NCBI GenBank assembly: GCA_009835325.1
Contig: VXWP01000091.1
Coordinates: 1-64,000, forward strand
Direction: 5' to 3'
DNA length: 64,000 bases
Origin: Gemmatimonadota bacterium
GTDB taxonomy: Bacteria > JAAXHH01
In this document: positions 17,131 to 25,177 of the stretch, one piece after another
How the letters are laid out: every line of letters begins with the position of its first letter
Position numbering within the stretch: the stretch's first letter is position 1
Made by a program: the position numbers and the translations under genes
The notes under the pieces: generated by a model
What the model was told of the DNA's origin: nothing
Databases searched by the model: none
What the model saw: the letters and a program-made list of their open reading frames with translations, nothing else

Positions 17131-19533
17131 TTGCTGAAACACTACCTCACGATCAGTGCGAGACATCTGCTCAGGCATAAGCCCTATGCCGCGCTCAATA
17201 TCCTGAACCTGGCCGTCGGCATGGCCTGCGCGGTCCTCATCGGCCTGTATATACAAGACGAACGGGCCTATGACCGGTACCATGCGAACGCGGACCGCAT
17301 CTTTCGCGTCGTAAACGGAACCAACGCGAAGACGACCCCCGTCCTCGGTCCCGCCATTCAGGAACTACTACCGGAAGTTCAGTCCTTCGCCCGTCTCAGT
17401 CCGCCATTCGGCGGGTGGATCATTCGGTATGAAGACCAATCGTACTTCGAAGACCGCGTGTTCTGGGCGGATTCCGAAGTCTTCGATGTTTTTTCCTTCA
17501 CCCTGGTGCGGGGCAATCCCGAGCAGGCGCTGCAGGATCCGGGATCGGTCGTCATCACCGAGTCCATGGCGCGCAAGTACTTCGGAAGCGCCGATCCCCT
17601 CGGCGAGACGGTATCGCTGGATACGTATCCGTTCACCGTCACCGGGGTGATGCGGGATATGCCCGGGCACTCGCATTTCCAGGCGGACTTTTTCCTCGGG
17701 ATCGAGGGGTCGCTCGATATCCTGGGAGATGATTACCTGGAGCAGTGGGATTGGCCTTCCTTCTATACCTACCTGTTGCTGTCGCCGGATGCGGATCCCA
17801 TCGCCTTCGCGCAGAAAATGCCGGATGTGCTCGAGGACCGTTTCGGTGCGCGGTGGGAAGCGGAGAACATCACGATGAGCCTCCGGGTGCAGCCACTGAC
17901 CGACATCTACCTCTACTCTCAACTCGAGAACGAGGCCGGCGAGAACGGCAACGGCACGTACCTGCTGCTCCTCGGCGCCCTTGCCGTCGTCATCGTCCTG
18001 CTGGCCTGTTTCAACTTCATGAACATGGCGACCGCCCGTTCGCTCACGCGTTATCGCGAGGTTGCGCTTCGGAAGGCCTTTGGTGCAAACCGCGGGCAAC
18101 TGGTCCGCCAGTTCGTGGGCGAATCCTTCGGAATCACGTGCGTCGCCATCGTGACCGCACTGATCCTCGTCGCGCTCAGTCTGCCGTTCTTCCAGGATCT
18201 CACGGGGAAGACCATCGCGCTCGACATCTTCCGTTCCTGGCAGTTCTGGACAGGCATCGCCGCGGTAACCCTCCTGGTGGGCTTCATCTCCGGCAGCTAT
18301 CCCGCGTTTTTCACGGCGGCCTTCACGCCGGCGGATCACTTGAAAGGCCGGACCGGGACCGGCGCAACCCGCCACCTGGTACGAAGGCTGCTGGTCATGG
18401 GCCAGTGCATGATGGTGATCCTGCTGCTCGGCAGCACCTGGGTGTTCACCGCGCAGCTGGACTACATCCAGGGCAAACGACTGGGCCTGCAGCCGGAACG
18501 GGTGCTCGTAGGGCCCTCCAGTTTCCCGGCCTTTGTGGATCAGTATCCGGTTTTCAGGGAAACGCTCGAGCAGTATCCCCGGATCGAAAGCGTCGGTACC
18601 ACCCTGATGCTGCCCGGCCGCACGGGACGCAAGGGTTTGCTCGCCACGACGGGGACGCGGCGGACCGACCGGCCGCAGGCGGAAGCGCAGAACCTGCTCG
18701 ACTGGGCGATCACCGACGATTTCGTCGAAGTATTCGGGATGGAGCTGCTGGCCGGCCGGAGTCTTTCGAGTTCGCGTCTGGCGGATCGGAGGGAAGCCGT
18801 GATGATCAACGAAACCGCCATGCGCCAGCTGGGATGGAACACTCCCGATGAGGCCGTCGACCAGGAGGTCCTGATCCACATCGGCCATCCCTGGGCGCAC
18901 GATCGCCGGATCATCGGCGTGATCGCGGACTTTCACATGCGGTCCCTGCACCATCGCATCGAGCCGATGATCATCCGGCATTGGCCCCGGGAAAACCTGC
19001 CCTTCTACGCGATCCGCATCCAATCCGATGACGTAAGGGGCACGGTCTCCTGGATCCAGGAAACCTGGAAGCAACAGATGCCGGACGTTCCCATGGTGTA
19101 TTCGTTTCTCGACGAGGATTACGATCGGCTCTACGCGGCCGAGGCGACGCTACGGGAAGTCTTCGGCGTTTTCTCGTCCGTGGCGGTCTTCATGGCCTGC
19201 GCCGGGCTGTTCGGCCTGGCCTCATTCATGTCGGCACGGCGTACGAAGGAAGTGGGCATGCGGAGGATACTCGGGGCCACGGTCGTCCAGACGACGGGTC
19301 TGCTTCTGAGGGAATTCGTCTACCTGGTCCTGATCGCTACGGTACTGGCCGCGCCCATCGCCTACATCGCCATGCGGCAATGGCTTCAGCTGTTCTCCTA
19401 CCGGGCGGACGTCGGTCCCGCCGCCTTCTTTGCCGCCGGCGCGGTCGTCCTGGCCATTGCCCTGGTAACGGTGAGTCTCCGTGTCGTCGGCGTGGCCCGG
19501 GCGAACCCGGTGGATACGCTGAGGTATGAGTAG
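17131..19533 (+). CDS. MacB/FtsX-type ABC transporter permease, copy 1
   Basis: This 800-residue protein starts at TTG with LKHYLTISARHLLRHKPYAALNILNLAVG. It has one N-terminal membrane helix (about 20-42), a large MacB-like periplasmic domain, three central helices (about 280-440), a second periplasmic region and three C-terminal helices ending in ARANPVDTLRYE. FtsX motifs appear at REVALRKAFGANRGQLVRQF and TKEVGMRRILGA. Proteins of this kind need a separate LolD/MacB-type ATPase; none is adjacent. It probably exports or extracts an envelope substrate. It has three homologs at 57366-64000. Confidence 0.87.
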   Translation: MLKHYLTISARHLLRHKPYAALNILNLAVGMACAVLIGLYIQDERAYDRYHANADRIFRVVNGTNAKTTPVLGPAIQELLPEVQSFARLSPPFGGWIIRYEDQSYFEDRVFWADSEVFDVFSFTLVRGNPEQALQDPGSVVITESMARKYFGSADPLGETVSLDTYPFTVTGVMRDMPGHSHFQADFFLGIEGSLDILGDDYLEQWDWPSFYTYLLLSPDADPIAFAQKMPDVLEDRFGARWEAENITMSLRVQPLTDIYLYSQLENEAGENGNGTYLLLLGALAVVIVLLACFNFMNMATARSLTRYREVALRKAFGANRGQLVRQFVGESFGITCVAIVTALILVALSLPFFQDLTGKTIALDIFRSWQFWTGIAAVTLLVGFISGSYPAFFTAAFTPADHLKGRTGTGATRHLVRRLLVMGQCMMVILLLGSTWVFTAQLDYIQGKRLGLQPERVLVGPSSFPAFVDQYPVFRETLEQYPRIESVGTTLMLPGRTGRKGLLATTGTRRTDRPQAEAQNLLDWAITDDFVEVFGMELLAGRSLSSSRLADRREAVMINETAMRQLGWNTPDEAVDQEVLIHIGHPWAHDRRIIGVIADFHMRSLHHRIEPMIIRHWPRENLPFYAIRIQSDDVRGTVSWIQETWKQQMPDVPMVYSFLDEDYDRLYAAEATLREVFGVFSSVAVFMACAGLFGLASFMSARRTKEVGMRRILGATVVQTTGLLLREFVYLVLIATVLAAPIAYIAMRQWLQLFSYRADVGPAAFFAAGAVVLAIALVTVSLRVVGVARANPVDTLRYE

Positions 19534-19612
19534 GGCGGCTGCAATGAAATGGTTGCCTAGAAATGACCGCACAGTTAGGAACAGTGGCCGCGATCAGGAG
19601 TGTATCGGCCGC

Positions 19613-20614
19613 TCAAAGCAACCCGGCGTGGCCGAGTCGGGCCTGCAGCCCTGCAACTCCGTCCTCCACCAGATCCGACCTTCCTTCTTCCAAACCGTAG
19701 ATGACCTCGTGACAGGATGCCATCCAGGTATAGAAACGGAGCCGGCTGATGAAGTTGGCGTCAAACGCACGCGTATAACTGGCACGGACCCGCTCAATGG
19801 TCTCCATGCCAATAGTTACGAAGACACCGACGAAATCGATCGCCGGATCGCCGATGGTCACGTCTTCGAAGTCAATCAGCCCGGTCACGGCCATCCCGTC
19901 CTCTTCGATCAGGATATGCTCGCAACCCAGGTCGCAGTGCACCAGGGCGACGTCCTCGAACGTCGAGAGTTCTACGTCGAGAAACCGATCGAAACCGCGT
20001 TCTACCGCGTCGCGCGAACGTGAGTCCAGTAAGGGCGATACTCTGGCCCGGACAGTTTCCCTCAGCTCGTGGTAGCGCTGCTGCCACGCCTCGATGGTGG
20101 GTTCCACACCGCAGGACTCGGCGACCAGCGATGTCGGTATATCATGCAGAGAGGAGAACGCGGCCGCTATGGATTCGGCCACTTCAGCGGACAGTTTGAC
20201 ACCCGTGAATGGACGGCCGGAAAGGGGACGACCCGGAATCCGCTGGTAACCCACATAGGGCTGGCCGTGCCTGGTTCCCACATACTCGAAACGCGGTACG
20301 GCGAAGTCAGTCCGAGGGGCGACTATGGGCAGTACCGCCTGTTCTTTTCGCAGGTTTTCTACGACTACACTATTTCTGGGAAAACGAAAGATCCAGCCGG
20401 GCGTCGAGGAATCGTCATGCTCATCGTGTCCCCTGAACCCGACTTCGAAGGTACAGTAAGACCAGCCTCCCGTGATGGGATGGATCCGAACGTGATCCAG
20501 TCCGAGGCTGACGAGCAGGTTTTCAACATCCCGAACTGTCACATTAGGGTACTGAATGATCGATCCGCCTTTTCTAGCCAAGAGAGGTGGTTGTCTGAAA
20601 GATGCGACAATCAA
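19613..20614 (-). CDS. APH-fold phosphotransferase
   Basis: This is an aminoglycoside phosphotransferase/choline-kinase-fold protein of up to 333 residues. The catalytic loop reads VHCDLGCEHILI, with His rather than Asn at the metal-binding position, and the DFE motif reads GLIDFEDVTIGDPAIDF. The TTG start at 20614 gives an extended N-terminus; no clear ribosome binding site was found and the true start may lie 20-30 codons downstream. The next APH-type gene upstream ends nine bases away, so the pair is co-transcribed. Substrate is unknown and antibiotic resistance should not be assumed. Confidence 0.82.
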   Translation of the reverse strand: MIVASFRQPPLLARKGGSIIQYPNVTVRDVENLLVSLGLDHVRIHPITGGWSYCTFEVGFRGHDEHDDSSTPGWIFRFPRNSVVVENLRKEQAVLPIVAPRTDFAVPRFEYVGTRHGQPYVGYQRIPGRPLSGRPFTGVKLSAEVAESIAAAFSSLHDIPTSLVAESCGVEPTIEAWQQRYHELRETVRARVSPLLDSRSRDAVERGFDRFLDVELSTFEDVALVHCDLGCEHILIEEDGMAVTGLIDFEDVTIGDPAIDFVGVFVTIGMETIERVRASYTRAFDANFISRLRFYTWMASCHEVIYGLEEGRSDLVEDGVAGLQARLGHAGLL

Positions 20615-20623
20615 CTTAGTAAT

Positions 20624-21577
20624 CTATTCAAGTGGACTCAGAACAGCCCTGAACTTCTCTAAACAAAACTGAGCTTCACGCTCATCTCCGGTCTCCAGGC
20701 AATAGCACAGCCCTCCGAGTTCCCTGTAGGGGAGGTACAATTCAATGCGCGAGAGGGCGCCAGGACCGAATTCGCCTCCATTCGCCTGGTATGCCTCAAG
20801 CATGAAGGTCACATATTCACGACCCAGGCGCATCTGCGGCACGAAATCAAAGATCGGATCACCAAATCCTGCGTATTCCCAGTCAAGGACCCCTGCGATC
20901 CGGGGTTCATCGGTCGCATGAAACAAGACATGCTCATGCCACAGGTCACCGTGAGAAAACCGTTGGACCGGACAACCCTGTTCCCAGTCCTCGCAGTACT
21001 GTTCCCACCAGTTCTGAGATTTGCGCAGGTCGCGTGGCGAAAGGTTCGCTTTCAGGTAGGAGTGCGCGTAGGACCATGTTTCCTCCGGTAGGGGAGCCGA
21101 GGATGTCGGCAGTTCCGGCAAGTCGTCCTGCCTTATCGTCTGTATGGCGAGAACCAACTCGCCCATTAAACCCGCAATTGGCTTAACGCTGGGCGATCGC
21201 TTGAGTACCGAGCCCAGGGCCGGTCCCTCGAATTTTTTTTGCATCATAACCCCGAAAGGAAAGATGTCCGATTCCTCGCAATAACCCAGGACCTCCGGCA
21301 CCTCAACGAGAAGAAGGGACCTGAGTTTTGAAAGGACATAGCACTCCCTTCGGTGCCCTGTTTGCGCATTCTCGTTCCGCGCCACCCGAAAGACCAGGCC
21401 GGCAGGGCTGCCCAGGACAATGCTCTTGAAGCCTGTACCTATTCTTCGAAGTGGAAACGCAGAACTGCCGAGGTCGAATGTACGTCGAAGGCCATCGGCT
21501 AACGCGCTGTCGTTTATTATGAACTCTGAATAGGTCATCGGAATTAGTCGTGCCAAGTTACGTTCTAGATTATCCAA
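20624..21577 (-). CDS. APH-fold phosphotransferase
   Basis: This 317-residue APH-family kinase has a nucleotide loop near RRIGTGFKSIVLGS, the catalytic loop FSHGDLWHEHVLF (again His where Asn is usual) and VLDWEYAGFGDPIFDF. It ends nine bases before its paralog-like neighbour. TTG at 21577 is the longest start; ATG at 21538 (MTYSEFIIND) is an alternative. The two neighbouring kinases share the variant catalytic loop but are otherwise divergent in sequence. Confidence 0.8.
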   Translation of the reverse strand: MDNLERNLARLIPMTYSEFIINDSALADGLRRTFDLGSSAFPLRRIGTGFKSIVLGSPAGLVFRVARNENAQTGHRRECYVLSKLRSLLLVEVPEVLGYCEESDIFPFGVMMQKKFEGPALGSVLKRSPSVKPIAGLMGELVLAIQTIRQDDLPELPTSSAPLPEETWSYAHSYLKANLSPRDLRKSQNWWEQYCEDWEQGCPVQRFSHGDLWHEHVLFHATDEPRIAGVLDWEYAGFGDPIFDFVPQMRLGREYVTFMLEAYQANGGEFGPGALSRIELYLPYRELGGLCYCLETGDEREAQFCLEKFRAVLSPLE

Positions 21578-21634
21578 ACCTCAATCTACTAATACTTTAA
21601 ATACGCTAACCATTGTTTTCGACAGGAGACGACC

Positions 21635-21901
21635 GTGTTACCATTTAACCGAATCCCTACTCATCCAGGTGAGATGCTTCTCGAAGAATTCATCAAACCT
21701 CTGGGCATGACTCAGGCCGCGTTCGCCGACCAGATCGGCATGCCTATTCAACTGCTAACCGAAATCATTCAGGGTAAAAGAGGAGTTACTCCCGAGACTG
21801 CGTGGCTGTTGTCTAAAGCACTGGATATGACTCCGGGGTTCTGGCTGAATCTCCAACGGAATCATGATATCGTGAAGCAACGGCTAGAATCGACCGATTG
21901 A
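21635..21901 (+). CDS. higA: Orphan HigA-type HTH antitoxin
   Basis: This 88-residue XRE-type helix-turn-helix protein is of HigA type: IPTHPGEMLLEEFIKPLGMTQ, then DQIGMPIQLLTEIIQGKRGVTPETAWLLSKAL and a C-terminal FWLNLQRNHD (quoted in parts). It has a GTG start with CAGGAG upstream. higB normally sits immediately upstream of higA, but the 57 bases upstream cannot encode one and the preceding gene is on the other strand. It therefore looks like a solitary regulator or the survivor of a broken module. Confidence 0.85.
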   Translation: MLPFNRIPTHPGEMLLEEFIKPLGMTQAAFADQIGMPIQLLTEIIQGKRGVTPETAWLLSKALDMTPGFWLNLQRNHDIVKQRLESTD

Positions 21902-22052
21902 TTACGGGTAAGTTTGCCAGAGCATCTGCCAATTTACAGGTGCAGTGGATTGATTCCAGTGTTATGCCAACAGGTGGACGAATCGCATCGCACAAACCGT
22001 AATCTCAGTTAGGGTGGTATCTTGAAGTGCATTCAATATAACCCTTGTCGTT

Positions 22053-22067
22053 TAACGTAACACGTTA
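22053..22067. promoter_or_regulatory. Operator-like inverted repeat upstream of higBA remnant
   Basis: TAACGT and ACGTTA form perfect six-base arms around AAC, ending eleven bases before the higB start codon. Position and symmetry fit a HigA autoregulatory operator. The following ATATAT stretch could contribute a -10 element. Confidence 0.5.
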
Positions 22068-22077
22068 TATATTTATC

Positions 22078-22215
22078 ATGATACGTTCGTTTGGCGATCG
22101 CGCTGGCCAGCACAGCATAAGGATAAACGCAAAGTGGCGTTAGTGCTTCACGTGGAGTAACGGCAATGCCTACGATGTTGAGATCGTGGATTATCATTTG
22201 GAGATCCTGCCATGA
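22078..22215 (+). pseudogene. higB: Degenerate higB toxin (internal deletion plus stop)
   Basis: From ATG 22078 the frame reads MIRSF, then jumps directly to GDRAGQHSIRINAKWR, an amber TAG, and CFTWSNGNAYDVEIVDYH before a TGA overlapping the higA start. These blocks match the first residues and C-terminal third of HigB/RelE-fold toxins (MIRSFxDK, then GxRxGQHSIRINxQWRICFRW and DVEIVDYH). About 50 codons of the middle are missing, and the codon between WR and CF is replaced by TAG. The toxin cannot be made; the higA overlap survives. Confidence 0.85.
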
Positions 22216-22532
22216 GTAATGAGAAACTGCCTCCTGTACACCCTGGCGAGATTCTGATGGAAGAATTCCTTAAGCCGATGAATCTGAGTCAGAACCAGCT
22301 TGCACTTTCCATAGGCGTACCGGCACGTCGCATCAACGAAATCGTCCTGGGGAAGCGAGGTATTACAGCCGATACCGCCCTTAGGTTGGCGCGATATTTC
22401 GGCATGTCACCCCAATTCTGGATGGGCATCCAGATGGACTATGCGCTCGACGTTGCCGAAGACGAACTAGCAGATCGACTAGAGGCTGAGGTCCGGCCGC
22501 ATCCGTTTACGTCGCGGGCGACATCTTCGTGA
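22212..22532 (+). CDS. higA: HigA-type HTH antitoxin (toxin lost)
   Basis: This 106-residue HigA protein contains PPVHPGEILMEEFLKPMNLSQ, an intact helix-turn-helix around IGVPARRINEIVLGKRGITA, and FWMGIQMDYALDVAEDE. Its ATG overlaps the stop of the broken higB. The C-terminal extension (residues 90-106) is unlike usual family members. With the toxin destroyed it could persist as an autoregulator or an anti-addiction gene. Its stop overlaps the GTG of the following HAD gene. Confidence 0.88.
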   Translation: MSNEKLPPVHPGEILMEEFLKPMNLSQNQLALSIGVPARRINEIVLGKRGITADTALRLARYFGMSPQFWMGIQMDYALDVAEDELADRLEAEVRPHPFTSRATSS

Positions 22533-23221
22533 ACATCACCTCAATCTCCTTCGACGTGGACCAGACGCTGATCGACACGGACCGGGTCATCATGCGATCC
22601 ATGGAGTCCGTTCGCGATGAATTGATTAAGCGCGTACCGGGTGAGCGAACCCGAAGCCTGACGGTAGAGGAGATGTGGTCTATTCGCGACCGGGAAGAGA
22701 AAGAATACGTGGGAAAGGTAAGAGACTTCGACGAGATACGGCGGAGGTCCTTCCTCAGGATGCTTGATCATGTCGGATACGCGGGTCCCGATCTGTCGGC
22801 GCGTCTCAACGAAGTGTACCTGGAACACCGGTACAACGACATCAGACCTTACCAGGACGTCGTGCCCATGCTCGATGCCCTTGCCCTGCGTTTCAAACTC
22901 GGGCTGCTGTCGAACGGCAACAACTATCCGGAGTACTTCGGGCTCGCTGACCGTTTCGACTTCGCCGTCTACGCACAGGATATCGGCATCGAAAAGCCGG
23001 ATCCGAGGACCTATCAGATCGCGGTGGAACGAGCAGGTTGTAGCCTGGACCAACTGCTACACGTGGGAGATTCGCTGGAAACGGACGTCAAAGGCGCACA
23101 GGCGGTCGGTGTACATGCGGTGTGGTTGAATCGCAATGGCGCATTCAATGATACGGGAATAGAACCTGATTATCAAATCGCTACATTGACCGAACTTCCT
23201 GCCCTGTTAAGTCTGGATTGA
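22529..23221 (+). CDS. HAD superfamily hydrolase with DxDQT motif
   Basis: This 230-residue HAD hydrolase begins with GTG overlapping higA's stop. Motif I is FDVDQTLID, with Gln in place of the usual Gly after the second Asp. LLSNGNN provides motif II, the Lys of IEKPDPRTY motif III and LHVGDSLETDVKGA motif IV. The layout resembles haloacid dehalogenase/YjjG-like nucleotidases. The coupling to higA may only mark a deletion or insertion endpoint. Confidence 0.85.
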   Translation: MNITSISFDVDQTLIDTDRVIMRSMESVRDELIKRVPGERTRSLTVEEMWSIRDREEKEYVGKVRDFDEIRRRSFLRMLDHVGYAGPDLSARLNEVYLEHRYNDIRPYQDVVPMLDALALRFKLGLLSNGNNYPEYFGLADRFDFAVYAQDIGIEKPDPRTYQIAVERAGCSLDQLLHVGDSLETDVKGAQAVGVHAVWLNRNGAFNDTGIEPDYQIATLTELPALLSLD

Positions 23222-23248
23222 GCCTGATTCGAAACGTATTCACGTGAA

Positions 23249-23857
23249 ATGAAGGTCAAGGAACATCATTCGGACATGCCAGATCACTTTGCCGGGCACC
23301 AGGTCCATCTGCAAACCACGCGCCTGCAACTTCGTCCTTTCCGGGAGGCAGATTTCGAGATCGCGGAGGCCTACTACCAGGATCCCGAATTCCTGAATGC
23401 CATGGAAGGAGAACCGCCGGCCGATCCTCCGACGGCGGATTCGCTCACGCGGGTGGGCAGGATCATGGCAGAGCAAGGGTTTCTTTTTGCCATCGTGGAA
23501 AAGGCGAGCGGCAGGACGATCGGCGAGGTATGCCTTCAGTGGATGAATCTGGACCGCGCAAAGATTCCGGACGAGAAGGTGATGCGCATGCCGATCGGGA
23601 TTTGGGACAAGTCCTTGTGGGGCCGAGGATATGGCAGGGAAGTAGTATGCTGTTTGATGGAGTACGCGTTTGAGGTGCTGGAAATCGACCGGCTTCGTCC
23701 TGTGGATGTTTCCATGGACAACGCCCGTTCCGTCGCGCTATGGCGGGCCTGCGGACTGAGGATCGCCTGCGAATCGTCGGACAGAAAGCTGGATTTCGAG
23801 ATCACGCGATCGGAATACGTCCGGCAACCCCCGTTTCATCCCGATCAGAATCCATAA
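23249..23857 (+). CDS. GNAT acetyltransferase, RimJ/RimL-like
   Basis: This 202-residue GNAT protein begins its conserved part with LQTTRLQLRPFREADFE, typical of the RimJ/RimL subgroup, and has IGIWDKSLWGRGYGREVV (acetyl-CoA loop) and SMDNARSVALWRACGL (motif B). An in-frame ATG at 23276 could also serve as the start. It probably acetylates a protein N-terminus or small amine. Confidence 0.85.
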   Translation: MKVKEHHSDMPDHFAGHQVHLQTTRLQLRPFREADFEIAEAYYQDPEFLNAMEGEPPADPPTADSLTRVGRIMAEQGFLFAIVEKASGRTIGEVCLQWMNLDRAKIPDEKVMRMPIGIWDKSLWGRGYGREVVCCLMEYAFEVLEIDRLRPVDVSMDNARSVALWRACGLRIACESSDRKLDFEITRSEYVRQPPFHPDQNP

Positions 23858-23912
23858 GGCAGGCTCAACGAAACATCCCTTAAGAGTGACACGATGGGTG
23901 AACTGATCCGAT

Positions 23913-24398
23913 CTACTCCACCCGGCTGAACGCCAGGCGCTCTCCGGCGAATCCCTCGCGCCAGACGCTCGTACACGCCTCCACCATCTCCTCGAGATTC
24001 TCCGTAACCTCGCCAAAGCGATTACCTGGAACCAGGCCCATGTTGGGCGACAGGATCAGATTGTCCCGTCCGTAGAAGATCGCAAGATCGACCAGACCCG
24101 TACTGAACGCGGCCTCGCGCAACGATGGCACATTGACGGCGCCGGGGGGAAAGAAGAAGTAAAGCAGATCGCCGGTGATCGGCGTAACGGTGGGATTCTC
24201 CATACCCGGCTCACTCGGTGCGAAGGATGGGACGAGGGTATAGACTTCGTTGCTCGCGTACTTGGCGTGATAGGCATCATTCTCCTGCGGCAAGGCATTC
24301 CACACCGCCTCGCACGTCTTCGGCGCGAGGTCGTCCAGCAATCGCGCGATGCAGCTCACGCCCCGTTTCTTCAAGGTCACTTCAATATAACGATCCAT
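23913..24398 (-). CDS. DUF3830 family protein (cyclophilin-like)
   Basis: This 161-residue protein matches DUF3830: RYIEVTLKKRGVSCIARLLDDLAPKTCEAVWNALP (in parts), SNEVYTLVP, GDLLYFFFPPG and a C-terminal GNRFGEVTENLEEM. The family has a cyclophilin-like barrel and is repeatedly found beside amidohydrolases and racemase-fold enzymes; its role is unknown. AAGGAG lies six bases before ATG. It is the last gene of a three-gene operon, 28 bases after the isomerase-like gene. Confidence 0.85.
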   Translation of the reverse strand: MDRYIEVTLKKRGVSCIARLLDDLAPKTCEAVWNALPQENDAYHAKYASNEVYTLVPSFAPSEPGMENPTVTPITGDLLYFFFPPGAVNVPSLREAAFSTGLVDLAIFYGRDNLILSPNMGLVPGNRFGEVTENLEEMVEACTSVWREGFAGERLAFSRVE

Positions 24399-24426
24399 AC
24401 ATTTCTCCTTAGGTACCCGTCAAACG

Positions 24427-25152
24427 TTATGCGATGACTTCCATCAACCGTCCCAGACCGGACTGCGGCGTCAGACGGTTTGCCAGGCGCAGGGCCTCCC
24501 ACAACGTCACCTGGTTTGCCGTCAGCACCGTTTTGCCGACCGCCGTCTCGAGTTCAGACAGAATACCAACGGTGTGCAACGCGGTGTCGGGGATCAGCAA
24601 CGCCTCAGCGTTTGGATGATCGTTGGCTCGTGCGAAGCGCAGGACCTCTTCGCGTTCAATGAGCGCAGACTCATCCCCCGTCCAGACCCCAAGACAACCC
24701 ATGTGTACCACCTCGATCCCATCCGACTCGAGAAAAGTGCGAAAGGCTTTCGACAGGGCTGCCGGGTAGGTCGCGGCGACGGCGACCTTTCTCAGACCGA
24801 GGGCTTTGCAAGCGCTGAGGAACGCCAGCGACGTACTCGATGACGGAACGCCGAGCGCATCGGCAAGATCCTGCGCCTGGCGCCGCGCACCTTTCAGGCC
24901 GAAGACGAAACTCCCGCTCGTGCACGCCCACGTACAGACGTCGACGTCTTGAGGACGCAACTCCTCCACCCCGGCGAGCAGGTATTCCCGGCTTCCGGTG
25001 ATCTGAGTCTCGTCGATACGATGCAGGTTCGGGCTGTCGGTATGGACCACCCGGACATCCACCGCGGGCTTCAGCGCGGCTGCGAGTCGGGGGTAGTCGT
25101 CTTCCGCGGAATGGAGCGGATAAAGTATGCCGACCTTCACTGTGTTGCCCAT
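24427..25152 (-). CDS. Asp/Glu racemase-fold enzyme (maleate isomerase/arylmalonate decarboxylase-like)
   Basis: The product has 241 residues of the racemase fold: VGILYPLHSAEDDYPRL, the nucleophilic Cys region CTWACTSGSFVFG (about residues 73-85), VAVAATYPAALSKAF and TANQVTLWEALRLA. The second catalytic position, Cys in maleate isomerases (around residue 194), falls in LLIPDTALHTVG and has no Cys. A single-Cys chemistry like arylmalonate decarboxylase, or another reaction, is possible. It lies between acetoacetate-decarboxylase-like and DUF3830 genes. Confidence 0.8.
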   Translation of the reverse strand: MGNTVKVGILYPLHSAEDDYPRLAAALKPAVDVRVVHTDSPNLHRIDETQITGSREYLLAGVEELRPQDVDVCTWACTSGSFVFGLKGARRQAQDLADALGVPSSSTSLAFLSACKALGLRKVAVAATYPAALSKAFRTFLESDGIEVVHMGCLGVWTGDESALIEREEVLRFARANDHPNAEALLIPDTALHTVGILSELETAVGKTVLTANQVTLWEALRLANRLTPQSGLGRLMEVIA

Positions 25153-25177
25153 CAGTTATGGTTACTCGCGCAATCCG

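Noticed and set aside
17368-19074. Long minus-strand open frame (568 codons) within permease copy 1
   Set aside because: Shadow of the permease: no start signal and no domain, whereas the plus frame has clear FtsX motifs.
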